Assembly: GCA_902569055.1 (NCBI GenBank)
Contig: CACFSU010000003.1
Span: 1-64,000 of the forward strand
Origin: an uncultured Pelagibacteraceae bacterium
GTDB lineage: Bacteria; Pseudomonadota; Alphaproteobacteria; Pelagibacterales; Pelagibacteraceae
Reading direction: 5' to 3'
Length of the DNA: 64,000 bases
Each line of letters starts with the position of its first letter. Position 1 is the stretch's first letter. Shown here piece by piece: positions 1 to 8,026 of the stretch. Position numbers and translations under genes: made by a program. The notes beneath the pieces are model-generated. The model was given only the letters and a program-made list of their open reading frames with translations, searched no databases and was not told the origin of the DNA.

Positions 1-1
1 A

Positions 2-664
2 AATAGAAAAGAATTTAATATTTTGTATAAACTTTTCATTGATAAAACTTCTTATCTTTTAAATCATTTAGGTATTAATATTAATTCTGTACCAGTTTTA
101 GATTTACAATATAAATGGAGCTCTAACGTAATAGGAGATAGGTCTTTTTCAAAAAATCCTAAAATTGTGTCAAATATTGGGGATATTTGTATTAATCACT
201 TTAAAACGAATTCAATAGGTACAATAATTAAACACATACCAGGGCATGGATTAGCTAAAGTTGACAGCCATTTTTTTACCCCTAAAATTAATAAATCTTT
301 AAACTATCTTAGAAAAAGAGATTTTGTACCTTTTAAAAATAAAAAAGTTTTTTTTGCTATGACAGCACACATCAAATTTAATAAAATCGATTCTAGAAAT
401 ACTGTCACTCATTCAAAAAAGATGATCAATATAATAAGAAATGATATAAAATTTAAAAATATTTTGATATCTGATGATCTTTCAATGAAAAGTTTAAAAT
501 CATCTATTAAAAATAGAACTATTAAAACTTTTAAAGCAGGATGTAATCTTGCTCTTCATTGTAATGGAAATATAAAAGAAATGATGATTATTGCTGAAAA
601 CTCTCCCAAATTAAGTTCTTTTGTGATTAAAAAAACCTCACAATTTTATAAAATTTTAAGCTAA
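2..664 (+). CDS. nagZ: Beta-N-acetylhexosaminidase (GH3, NagZ), 5'-truncated by window edge
   Basis: The visible part is the C-terminal two thirds of a glycoside hydrolase family 3 enzyme that removes N-acetylglucosamine from muropeptides during peptidoglycan recycling. The family signature KHIPGHG is at about base 230, and the catalytic Asp/His region is represented by SDDLSM near base 470. The reading frame is open to base 2 and no convincing start precedes the conserved region, so the true start lies outside the window. The TTG at base 23 is unlikely to be the start. It ends 9 bp before scpA, matching the nagZ-scpA-scpB order common in Alphaproteobacteria. Confidence 0.88.
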   Translation, partial: NRKEFNILYKLFIDKTSYLLNHLGININSVPVLDLQYKWSSNVIGDRSFSKNPKIVSNIGDICINHFKTNSIGTIIKHIPGHGLAKVDSHFFTPKINKSLNYLRKRDFVPFKNKKVFFAMTAHIKFNKIDSRNTVTHSKKMINIIRNDIKFKNILISDDLSMKSLKSSIKNRTIKTFKAGCNLALHCNGNIKEMMIIAENSPKLSSFVIKKTSQFYKILS

Positions 665-673
665 TATTCTGAC

Positions 674-1414
674 ATGATTGATTCTAATTCAGCTTTGTTT
701 GAAGTTGATCTAGATAGTTATAATGGTCCTTTAGATATATTATTAGATTTAGCAAAATCTCAAAAAGTTAATCTTGAGGAAATTTCAATTACAAAGTTAG
801 CAGATCAATTTCAAAACTTTATATCAAATAAGCAAGAGCTTAATCTAGAGATAGCATCTGAATATCTTTTAATGGCAACATGGCTTGCATATTTAAAATC
901 TAAATTATTACTTCCTGGTACTCCTGAGGAAGAATTTAAAGTTCAGGAAATCGCTGAAAAATTGAAACTTCAATTGAAAAAATTAGAATTAATTCGTTTG
1001 TTATCTGACCAAATGCTAAAGAGAAAAAGATTAGGTAGAGAAATTAGAACTAGAGGGATGAAAGGAAATATTAAATCAATTTATAGTTCAGAATATAAGA
1101 TAAGTTTATTTGAATTGTTAAAAGCATACACAAATTTCTTAATGACCAAAGATTATCAAAAAATTAATATTCCTAAATTGCCTGTATACACTACTGAAGA
1201 TGGAATTAAAACAATTACAAAGTTTTATGGAAACTTATTAAATTGGAAAAATATTAATGATTTAATTCCTCAAAGTTTTAAAAATGGAAAAAAATATAAA
1301 CAAACAGGTAAAGCTGGAATACTTACTGGTTCATTAGAATTAGTAAAAGAAGGTAACATCATGATTAAACAAGATAAACTTTTTGATGACATTTATATTA
1401 AACAAAATAAATGA
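674..1414 (+). CDS. scpA: Segregation and condensation protein A
   Basis: This is the kleisin subunit of the SMC-ScpAB condensin, which bridges SMC heads and compacts the nucleoid. The 246-residue length is typical. The N-terminal kleisin block (about residues 15-90, including YNGPLDILLDLA and the helix ending WLAYLKSKLLLP) is well conserved. The middle is charged and helical, and the C-terminal winged-helix part ends in the FDDIYI region. The stop overlaps the scpB start by 4 bp (ATGA), so the two subunits are probably translationally coupled. Confidence 0.93.
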   Translation: MIDSNSALFEVDLDSYNGPLDILLDLAKSQKVNLEEISITKLADQFQNFISNKQELNLEIASEYLLMATWLAYLKSKLLLPGTPEEEFKVQEIAEKLKLQLKKLELIRLLSDQMLKRKRLGREIRTRGMKGNIKSIYSSEYKISLFELLKAYTNFLMTKDYQKINIPKLPVYTTEDGIKTITKFYGNLLNWKNINDLIPQSFKNGKKYKQTGKAGILTGSLELVKEGNIMIKQDKLFDDIYIKQNK

Positions 1415-2100
1415 TTAAAAAAAAAAATAATGTGATTAGTTTTCCTAATAAATTATCTACTATAGAAAAAGAAATAGAAGGAGTAATTTTTTCTGCTGCT
1501 GAACCATTAGATAAAGATACTATTGAAAGTAAAATTTCAAAGAAAATAAATATTGATAAATCATTAAAAAAACTTCAAAAAGAATATTCAGAAAGAGGCA
1601 TTAATTTAGTCTGTATTTCAAATAAATGGTCTTTTAGAACTTCCCCAAATCTTTCAAATCTAATGACACAAGAAAAAACTGTTGAAAAAAAATTATCTAA
1701 GGCTGCTATAGAAACTTTAGCTATTATTGTTTATCATCAACCAGTCACTAGAGCAGAAATTGAAGAAATAAGAGGCGTTGTATTTGGTACTAATACTCTA
1801 GAAATTTTAATGGAGTTGAATTGGGTTAAACCAGGAGGTCGCAAAAATGTACCAGGTAAACCTATTGTATATGTAACTACTGATGAATTTTTGAGTCATT
1901 TTAATTTACAAAAATTGTCAGATCTTCCTACTGTAGATGAATTAGGAGCTGCAGGATTAATAGATTCAGCAAGTATTGATAACGCTATTTTTGGTACTGG
2001 AAAATTTTATAAAGAAAAGCAAGAGGAAAAAAAAGAAGACATTTACTCAAATATTGATGAAATGTTAAATAGCACCTTAGGAGAAGAAGATAATAAATAA
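1411..2100 (+). CDS. scpB: Segregation and condensation protein B
   Basis: This is the winged-helix dimeric partner of ScpA in the SMC condensin complex. It has 229 residues. The diagnostic block is at about residues 95-160: AAIETLAIIVYHQPVTRAEIEEIRG, given here in name only beyond its core YHQPVTRAEIEEIRG, followed by a GRKNVPGKP turn and the TTDEFLSHF strand. The start overlaps scpA by 4 bp. The acidic, lysine-rich tail after residue 200 is low complexity. The tat genes follow 43 bp downstream, and this chromosome-then-export order is common in Alphaproteobacteria. Confidence 0.92.
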   Translation: MIKKKNNVISFPNKLSTIEKEIEGVIFSAAEPLDKDTIESKISKKINIDKSLKKLQKEYSERGINLVCISNKWSFRTSPNLSNLMTQEKTVEKKLSKAAIETLAIIVYHQPVTRAEIEEIRGVVFGTNTLEILMELNWVKPGGRKNVPGKPIVYVTTDEFLSHFNLQKLSDLPTVDELGAAGLIDSASIDNAIFGTGKFYKEKQEEKKEDIYSNIDEMLNSTLGEEDNK

Positions 2101-2143
2101 AATGTCACTTTTAAAATATTTATAAAAAGTATATAAACAGTCT

Positions 2144-2344
2144 ATGAGTATAGGAATTTGGCAAATCGCAATTGTAGTAATTTTGGTAGTTCTTCTATTT
2201 GGTAGAGGTAAGATCTCAAGTTTAATGGGAGATGTAGCCAAAGGTATAAAAAGTTTCAAGAAGGGCATGGCCTCAGATGTCACTGATGAGTCCGAACAAA
2301 AAAATATTTCTGACGAAAATCAAGATACGAATAACAAAAGTTAG
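2144..2344 (+). CDS. tatA: Sec-independent translocase subunit TatA
   Basis: TatA forms the oligomeric pore-forming part of the twin-arginine translocase in the inner membrane. The 66-residue protein starts MSIGIWQ, has one membrane helix (about residues 5-21) followed by the FGRGK hinge, and an amphipathic helix containing [14 protein letters not shown]. The tail is polar and acidic. These are the family's defining features. It is the first gene of tatA-tatB-tatC and lies 5 bp before tatB. Confidence 0.95.
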   Translation: MSIGIWQIAIVVILVVLLFGRGKISSLMGDVAKGIKSFKKGMASDVTDESEQKNISDENQDTNNKS

Positions 2345-2349
2345 ACCAC

Positions 2350-2571
2350 ATGCCTACTATTGGTTGGTTTGAGATTTTAATAGTCGTTGCAATTTCAATT
2401 ATTGTTTTAGGACCAAAGGATTTTCCTATAATGTTAAAAAAAGTTGGTTCTTGGATAGGCACTGCAAAACGATATATTAATAATATTCAAAATGAGGTTT
2501 CAAATATCGATTTAGAAAATAACGATATAAAAAATAAAGATAATAAAAAAGATACTAAAAAAGATGCGTAA
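2350..2571 (+). CDS. tatB: Sec-independent translocase subunit TatB
   Basis: TatB works with TatC as the twin-arginine signal receptor. The 73-residue protein has an N-terminal helix beginning MPTIGWFEIL, the LGPKDFP motif after the membrane segment (TatB proteins have a GP hinge here where TatA has FG), an amphipathic helix with MLKKVGSWIGTAK, and a short lysine/aspartate-rich tail. The tail is much shorter than in Escherichia coli TatB, in keeping with a reduced genome. It overlaps tatC by 8 bp. Confidence 0.92.
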   Translation: MPTIGWFEILIVVAISIIVLGPKDFPIMLKKVGSWIGTAKRYINNIQNEVSNIDLENNDIKNKDNKKDTKKDA

Positions 2572-3334
2572 TGATGATCAAGAAAGTGGTTTTATTAGCC
2601 ACTTAGCTGAATTAAGAAAAAGATTAATAAATAGTTTTATTTTTTTAATAATTTTTTTTGTAGGTTGTTATATTTTTGCAGAACATCTTTATGGCTTTTT
2701 AGTAGAACCATACGCAAAAGCTGTTAAAGACGATGGTACAAATAGAAGATTAATATTTACTGCATTACAAGAAACTTTTTTAACTTATTTAAAAGTTTCT
2801 TTTTTTGTAGCTTTTTTTGTTACTTGCCCGTTTATACTAACGCAAATTTGGAAATTTATTGCTCCTGGTCTTTATAAACATGAAAAAAATGCAATTTTAC
2901 CTTATTTAATTTTAACACCAATTTTATTTTTTTTAGGTGGAATGCTTGTTTATTATTTGATTATGCCTCTCGCTATTAAATTTTTTTTATCATTTGAAAG
3001 TAGTGGCATATCCACAAATTTACCGATTCAATTAGAAGCAAAAGTAAACGAATATCTTTCGTTAGTAATGAAGTTAATTTTTGCCTTTGGAATAAGTTTT
3101 CAACTTCCTGTGATTTTAAGTTTATTAGCCAGAGTAGGAATCGTAGACTCAGACTTTTTAAAAACTAGAAGAAAGTACGTCATTGTTATAATTTTTGCGG
3201 CAGCAGCTTTATTGACTCCACCAGACCCAGTAACTCAAATCGGTTTAGCTATTCCATTATTAATTCTATATGAATTATCAATTTTTTCTGTAAAATTTAT
3301 AGAAAAAAAGAATCTTAAAAATAACGATGCATAA
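2564..3334 (+). CDS. tatC: Sec-independent translocase subunit TatC
   Basis: This is the polytopic core receptor of the Tat translocase. It has 256 residues with six predicted membrane helices. The conserved amino-terminal HLAELRKRL motif is at about residues 13-21, the periplasmic FxxPxxxAxK-like LVEPYAKA segment at about 46-53, and the central FIAPGLYKHEK motif at about 97-107. A late TPPDP motif lies just before the fifth helix. It overlaps tatB by 8 bp upstream and serS by 8 bp downstream, so transcription of serS is probably shared. Confidence 0.95.
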   Translation: MRNDDQESGFISHLAELRKRLINSFIFLIIFFVGCYIFAEHLYGFLVEPYAKAVKDDGTNRRLIFTALQETFLTYLKVSFFVAFFVTCPFILTQIWKFIAPGLYKHEKNAILPYLILTPILFFLGGMLVYYLIMPLAIKFFLSFESSGISTNLPIQLEAKVNEYLSLVMKLIFAFGISFQLPVILSLLARVGIVDSDFLKTRRKYVIVIIFAAAALLTPPDPVTQIGLAIPLLILYELSIFSVKFIEKKNLKNNDA

Positions 3335-4586
3335 TTTAAAAGAAATTAGAAAAGATTTTGAAAATTTTATAAAATCTATTCAAAAAAGACCAATTGATAT
3401 AAATTTTAATTTATTAAAAAAGCTTGATGTTAAAAATAGAGAATTAATTCAAAAAAAAGAAGCTCTAGAAAAAGAAAAAAAAGAAATATCAAAATCTAAA
3501 GATGAAAATTTATTTAATAGATCTAAAGAAATATCTGAACAATTAATTAAAATAATTGAAGAACAAAAAAAAATTAAAAATGAACTTGATATAATTCTTT
3601 CAAATATACCTAATGTTACACATTCAGATGTTCCAAATGGTAAAAATGAAAATGATAATGTAGAAATTTTTAAATCTGGAAAAAAACCCAATTTTGATTT
3701 TAAACCAAAAACACATTATGAAATAGGTGAAAAACTTAAAATGTTTGATTTTGATTTAGCTAGTCGAACTACTGGTTCAAGATTTGTATTTGTTAAAGAT
3801 AAATTGGCTTTACTTGAAAGAGCTTTATCTAATTTTATGTTAGATAAACATATGTTTAAAAATGGATATCAAGAAATTTCTCCACCACTTATCGCTTCAG
3901 AAGACACTATGTATGGAACTGGTCAATTACCTAAATTTGAAAATGATCAATTTGAAATTAAATTTGATGAAGGATCAGACAGAAAATTTTTAATACCAAC
4001 TGCTGAAGTAATATTAACTAACATAGTAAAAGATAAAATTGTTGATCTAAAGGATTTACCTATGAGATTTGTAGCCTCAACTCCTTGTTTTAGAAAAGAA
4101 GCTGGTAGTTATGGAAAAGATACCAAGGGCATGATTAGACAACATCAATTTTATAAAGTTGAATTAGTTAGTATAGTTGAAAATGATAAATGTTTAGAAG
4201 AACTTGAAAGAATGACAAATTGTGCTACTGGTATTTTAGATGATTTGTGTCTTCCTTATAGAAAGATGATTTTATGTACAGGCGACATAGGTTTTAGTGC
4301 AGAAAAAACTTATGATATCGAAGTATGGCTTCCATCAGAAAACAAATATAGAGAAATTTCATCATGTTCTTCTTGCTCAACTTTTCAAGCTGCAAGAATG
4401 AAGACTAGATATAAAAATCAAAATAATGAATTAGTAAATGTAGGTACTTTAAATGGTAGTGGATTAGCTATCGGAAGAACCTTAATTGCAGTAATAGAAA
4501 ATTATCAATTAGAAGATGGTTCAGTAATCGTTCCTGAAGTTTTACGTCCTTATATGAATAATTTAGAAAAAATTTCACCTAATTAA
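3327..4586 (+). CDS. serS: Seryl-tRNA synthetase
   Basis: This class II synthetase charges tRNA-Ser. It has 419 residues. An N-terminal antiparallel coiled coil (about residues 25-105, rich in Lys/Glu) contacts the long variable arm of tRNA-Ser. The catalytic domain follows, with motif 2 (CFRKEAGSYGKDT, about 255-267) and motif 3 (NGSGLAIGRT, about 378-387). Its start lies inside tatC by 8 bp. A matching substrate, tRNA-Ser(UGA), is encoded at 20.2 kb in this window. Confidence 0.96.
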   Translation: MHNLKEIRKDFENFIKSIQKRPIDINFNLLKKLDVKNRELIQKKEALEKEKKEISKSKDENLFNRSKEISEQLIKIIEEQKKIKNELDIILSNIPNVTHSDVPNGKNENDNVEIFKSGKKPNFDFKPKTHYEIGEKLKMFDFDLASRTTGSRFVFVKDKLALLERALSNFMLDKHMFKNGYQEISPPLIASEDTMYGTGQLPKFENDQFEIKFDEGSDRKFLIPTAEVILTNIVKDKIVDLKDLPMRFVASTPCFRKEAGSYGKDTKGMIRQHQFYKVELVSIVENDKCLEELERMTNCATGILDDLCLPYRKMILCTGDIGFSAEKTYDIEVWLPSENKYREISSCSSCSTFQAARMKTRYKNQNNELVNVGTLNGSGLAIGRTLIAVIENYQLEDGSVIVPEVLRPYMNNLEKISPN

Positions 4587-4640
4587 AGTTGTTTTAATTA
4601 AATAGATGGTATAAAAAATCAGCTTTAATAAAGGAGTTTT

Positions 4641-4928
4641 ATGGAAGGTTCAGGAATAGGTCAATTTATACCTCTAATTTTAATTTTTGTTATTTTTTAT
4701 TTTTTCTTAATTAGACCACAACAAAAAAAAGTAAAAGAACATAAAGCTATGGTAGAGAGTTTAAAAAAAGGCGATAAAATTGTTACTTCAGGTGGTATTA
4801 CTGGAACAATAACTAGAGTTATTGATAACGATAAAGTTGAAGTAGAAATTGCTGAAAATATTACCGTTGAAGTAGTTAGAGGAACAGGTATTCAAAGTTT
4901 AATGAATTCCCAAGTAGTTAAAAAATAA
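4641..4928 (+). CDS. yajC: Preprotein translocase subunit YajC
   Basis: YajC is a small inner-membrane partner of SecDF-YidC in the Sec holotranslocon. The 95-residue protein has one membrane helix (about residues 8-25) followed directly by IRPQQKKVKEHKAM, the family signature, and a small cytosolic domain with GDKIVTSGGITGTI. A clear Shine-Dalgarno sequence (aaggag) lies 8 bp upstream of the ATG. The order yajC-secD-secF is the standard one. Confidence 0.95.
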   Translation: MEGSGIGQFIPLILIFVIFYFFLIRPQQKKVKEHKAMVESLKKGDKIVTSGGITGTITRVIDNDKVEVEIAENITVEVVRGTGIQSLMNSQVVKK

Positions 4929-4944
4929 ATTTTGCTTAATTAAA

Positions 4945-6498
4945 GTGTTATATTTTTCAAAATTAAGAATAATTTTTATTACATTAATTTCTTTATTTTT
5001 TATATTTATTGCTTCATCAAATTTTTTTAATGTAGAAAGTAATTTATTTAAAAAAAAGATAAATCTTGGCTTAGATTTACAAGGAGGATCATATTTACTT
5101 CTTGAGATTGACAATACACCTGTTATCGAACAAAAATTGCAAAATACTACATCTTTAATAAGGTCATATTTTAAAGATCAAAATATAAAAATTAGAAATC
5201 TTAACTTAGAAAATCAAACAATCAAATTTTCAGTGGATGAAGATTTAAAACAAAAAGTTATAGATACATTTTCTGATGAAAATAGTGAAATAAATCCTTA
5301 TTATGCTAGATTTAAGTCTCATCAATTAAATTTAATAGATATAGGAGACTATTTTGAAGTTAATTTTTCAAGACAAGGATTAATTGAGTTAAAGGTTTCA
5401 TCTCAAAATCAGGCATTAGAAATTGTCAGACGTAGAATAGATGAAATAGGGACTAACGAACCTAATATCCTCAAAAGAGGAAACGATAGAGTTTTAGTAG
5501 AACTACCTGGATTAGATGATCCCATGAGAATTAAATCTCTTCTTGGTAAAACTGCAAATCTAACATTTAGATTTATATCAAAAAATAATGAAGATTCTTT
5601 TGGTGTTGAAAAACTAAAATATGAAAATGGAATAGATGAAGATTTTGTAAGTAAAAGAATAATTCTTAGTGGTGATAATTTGTTAGATGCTCAACCCAGA
5701 ATGGACAATCAATCAAATGAAACAGTAGTTTCATTCACACTTGATAGAGTAGGTGCAAAAAGATTTGGTAAAGCTACATCTACAGGTATTGGAAAGCAAT
5801 TAGCAATAGTTTTAGATGGTAAAATTATTAGTGCACCCGTAATTAGGGACACTATTGCTAGTGGATCAGGTCAAATCAGTGGAGGATTTACATTTCAATC
5901 AGCTACTGATCTATCTTTATTATTAAGATCTGGAGCTTTACCAGCACCTTTAAATATAATTGAAGAAAGAACTGTCGGACCAGACTTGGGTCAAGATTCT
6001 ATTAATGCAGGTATGATTGCTTTAATTATTGGTTTTATTCTTGTTATAGTTTTTATTCTTATAAAATATAAAATTTTTGGATTAATTACTAATATAACCT
6101 TAATTGTTAATTTATTTTTACTAATAGGGATTTTAACTATATTTGAAGCAACTTTGACTTTGCCTGGTATAGCAGGGATAATTTTAACAGTCGGTATGGC
6201 TGTTGATGCAAATGTTTTGATATTTGAAAGAATTAAAGAAGAGTTAAAAAATGAAAAGAATAATTTAATAGCATTTGATAGTGGTTATACTAAATCTAGA
6301 ACTGCAATTTTAGATGCAAATATTACTACTTTATTAGCAGCAATTATTTTATTTTTTATGGGATCAGGTCCCATAAAAGGTTTTTCTTTAACTTTAGGAA
6401 TTGGAATTTTTACAACACTTTTTTCTGTATATTTTATAGCAAGATTACTAACAGTATTGTACGTTTCTAAAAATAAAGAGAAAGAAGGATTAATCTAG
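4945..6498 (+). CDS. secD: Protein translocase subunit SecD
   Basis: SecD is the larger half of the proton-driven SecDF pump that pulls exported proteins out of SecYEG. It has 517 residues: one N-terminal membrane helix, a large periplasmic P1 region with the LGLDLQGGSYLLLE motif (about residues 34-47), and a C-terminal RND-like block of five helices containing GMAVDANVLIFERIKEE (about 420-436). The start is GTG with no obvious Shine-Dalgarno sequence, so it may depend on translation of yajC 17 bp upstream. The secF start follows the stop with no gap. Confidence 0.95.
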   Translation: MLYFSKLRIIFITLISLFFIFIASSNFFNVESNLFKKKINLGLDLQGGSYLLLEIDNTPVIEQKLQNTTSLIRSYFKDQNIKIRNLNLENQTIKFSVDEDLKQKVIDTFSDENSEINPYYARFKSHQLNLIDIGDYFEVNFSRQGLIELKVSSQNQALEIVRRRIDEIGTNEPNILKRGNDRVLVELPGLDDPMRIKSLLGKTANLTFRFISKNNEDSFGVEKLKYENGIDEDFVSKRIILSGDNLLDAQPRMDNQSNETVVSFTLDRVGAKRFGKATSTGIGKQLAIVLDGKIISAPVIRDTIASGSGQISGGFTFQSATDLSLLLRSGALPAPLNIIEERTVGPDLGQDSINAGMIALIIGFILVIVFILIKYKIFGLITNITLIVNLFLLIGILTIFEATLTLPGIAGIILTVGMAVDANVLIFERIKEELKNEKNNLIAFDSGYTKSRTAILDANITTLLAAIILFFMGSGPIKGFSLTLGIGIFTTLFSVYFIARLLTVLYVSKNKEKEGLI

Positions 6499-7386
6499 AT
6501 GATAGGATTTAATAAATATTATAACAAATTCAATATTTTTTCGATATCATTAGTCATAGTTTCATTACTATTATTAATATTTAAAGGTCTAAATTTCGGT
6601 ATTGATTTTAAAGGAGGAACTCTCATAGAATTAAGATCAACAGAATCAAAAATTAATGTTTCATCATTAAGAGATAATTTAAGCCAAATGAATCTGGGAG
6701 ATATTTCTGTAAAGAACTTTGGAAATGAAACTGATTATTTAATTAAATTTGAAAATAATAATAATAATAATGTTATTAAAGAAATTAAAATTAATTTAGA
6801 TAAATCATTTGGAAATAATTTTAATTTTAGAAGAGTAGAAAATGTAGGTCCAAAAGTGAGTGCTGAACTATTAAAATCAGGTGTTATAGCTATTGCTGTA
6901 GCTTTAACATTAATGCTTATTTATATATGGATTAGATTTGAATGGCAGTTTAGTCTTGGTGCAATTTTAGCTTTATTTCATGATGTAATAGTCACTTTAG
7001 GTTTATTTTCGTTACTTAATCTAGAAATTAACTTATCCATTATAGCAGCCGTATTAACTATAGTAGGATATTCCATGAATGATACAGTTGTTATTTTTGA
7101 TAGAGTAAGAGAAAATTTAAGAAAATATTCAGATATTAAAATCTATGAGTTAACTAATATCTCAATTAATGAAACATTATCTAGAACTCTAATAACTTCG
7201 ATAACTACTTTGTTAGCTTTATTATCAATATTTTTCTTTGGTGGAGAGGTTTTAAAAGGTTTTTCTTTAGCAATGATATTTGGTGTAATTTTTGGAACAT
7301 ATTCTTCTATTTATATTGCAAATACTATTTTAGTAAGACTCAATGTATCTCAAAAAACAGTTTTAAGAGAAGCAGATAAAAATTAA
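6499..7386 (+). CDS. secF: Protein translocase subunit SecF
   Basis: SecF is the smaller half of SecDF. It has 295 residues, with an N-terminal helix, the NFGIDFKGGTLIELR motif (about residues 32-46), a short periplasmic domain, and five C-terminal helices including VGYSMNDTVVIFDRVREN. The ATG abuts the secD stop codon, so the two are translated in tandem. It converges on the minus-strand PuuD-like gene, with a 4 bp overlap of stop regions. Confidence 0.95.
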   Translation: MIGFNKYYNKFNIFSISLVIVSLLLLIFKGLNFGIDFKGGTLIELRSTESKINVSSLRDNLSQMNLGDISVKNFGNETDYLIKFENNNNNNVIKEIKINLDKSFGNNFNFRRVENVGPKVSAELLKSGVIAIAVALTLMLIYIWIRFEWQFSLGAILALFHDVIVTLGLFSLLNLEINLSIIAAVLTIVGYSMNDTVVIFDRVRENLRKYSDIKIYELTNISINETLSRTLITSITTLLALLSIFFFGGEVLKGFSLAMIFGVIFGTYSSIYIANTILVRLNVSQKTVLREADKN

Positions 7387-7985
7387 TATAAATTTTGAGC
7401 AGCTACCATTGAAAGAAGCATTGGTAGTGATAACAATGTATTAGTTCTAGAAAATAGCATTGCAGTTTTAGCTGATTTGGCTTTTAGATCGGGATCACAT
7501 TCTACAATTCCTAAGGCTCTTTTTTGATTTGGCCAAATAACGAACCATACATTAAAAGCCATAATCAGACCTAACCACATACCAACACCTATAGCTGTAT
7601 GCTTTGGTATTCCTGACCCTATGCTTAAGGTCATTGCATCATGTAGATATCCATTAATGCCAGCTAATATTAATCCTGATATAATTGTAAAAGCTGCTGC
7701 CCATCTAAAATAAAAAAGTGCTGCAGGTGCTATTACTTTTCCTATAGCTGGTTTTTGTTCATCTGGGATTTTTCCCATATTAGGAATTTGAACAAAGTTA
7801 AAATACCAAAGTAAACCAATCCACATTATAGCAACAATTACATGTATAAATCTTAGTAACCAACTCCAAAATAAAATATCAAAAGCAAATCCATCGTTTA
7901 AATAAAAAAGTGCTAAAAATAATATAATAGCCAAAATAACAGAGGCATGAATTGTTTTAGATAAAGATGATAATAAATTAGTCAT
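7383..7985 (-). CDS. PuuD-like / urate oxidase N-terminal-type membrane protein, standalone
   Basis: This is a 200-residue integral membrane protein with about five helices. The segment LRFIHVIVAIMWIGLLWYFNF (about residues 44-64, His in the helix) and the RWAAAFTIISG helix resemble the membrane domain of urate hydroxylase PuuD (Urate_ox_N). Full PuuD proteins carry a C-terminal cytochrome c domain with CxxCH, which is absent here. The in-helix histidines could bind haem, but substrate and function are unproven. It faces secF tail to tail, and its start is 41 bp from the uvrA stop. Confidence 0.6.
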   Translation of the reverse strand: MTNLLSSLSKTIHASVILAIILFLALFYLNDGFAFDILFWSWLLRFIHVIVAIMWIGLLWYFNFVQIPNMGKIPDEQKPAIGKVIAPAALFYFRWAAAFTIISGLILAGINGYLHDAMTLSIGSGIPKHTAIGVGMWLGLIMAFNVWFVIWPNQKRALGIVECDPDLKAKSAKTAMLFSRTNTLLSLPMLLSMVAAQNLY

Positions 7986-8026
7986 GATTCATAATTTTTA
8001 TACATCAAATTAGCAAAAAATTAAAT

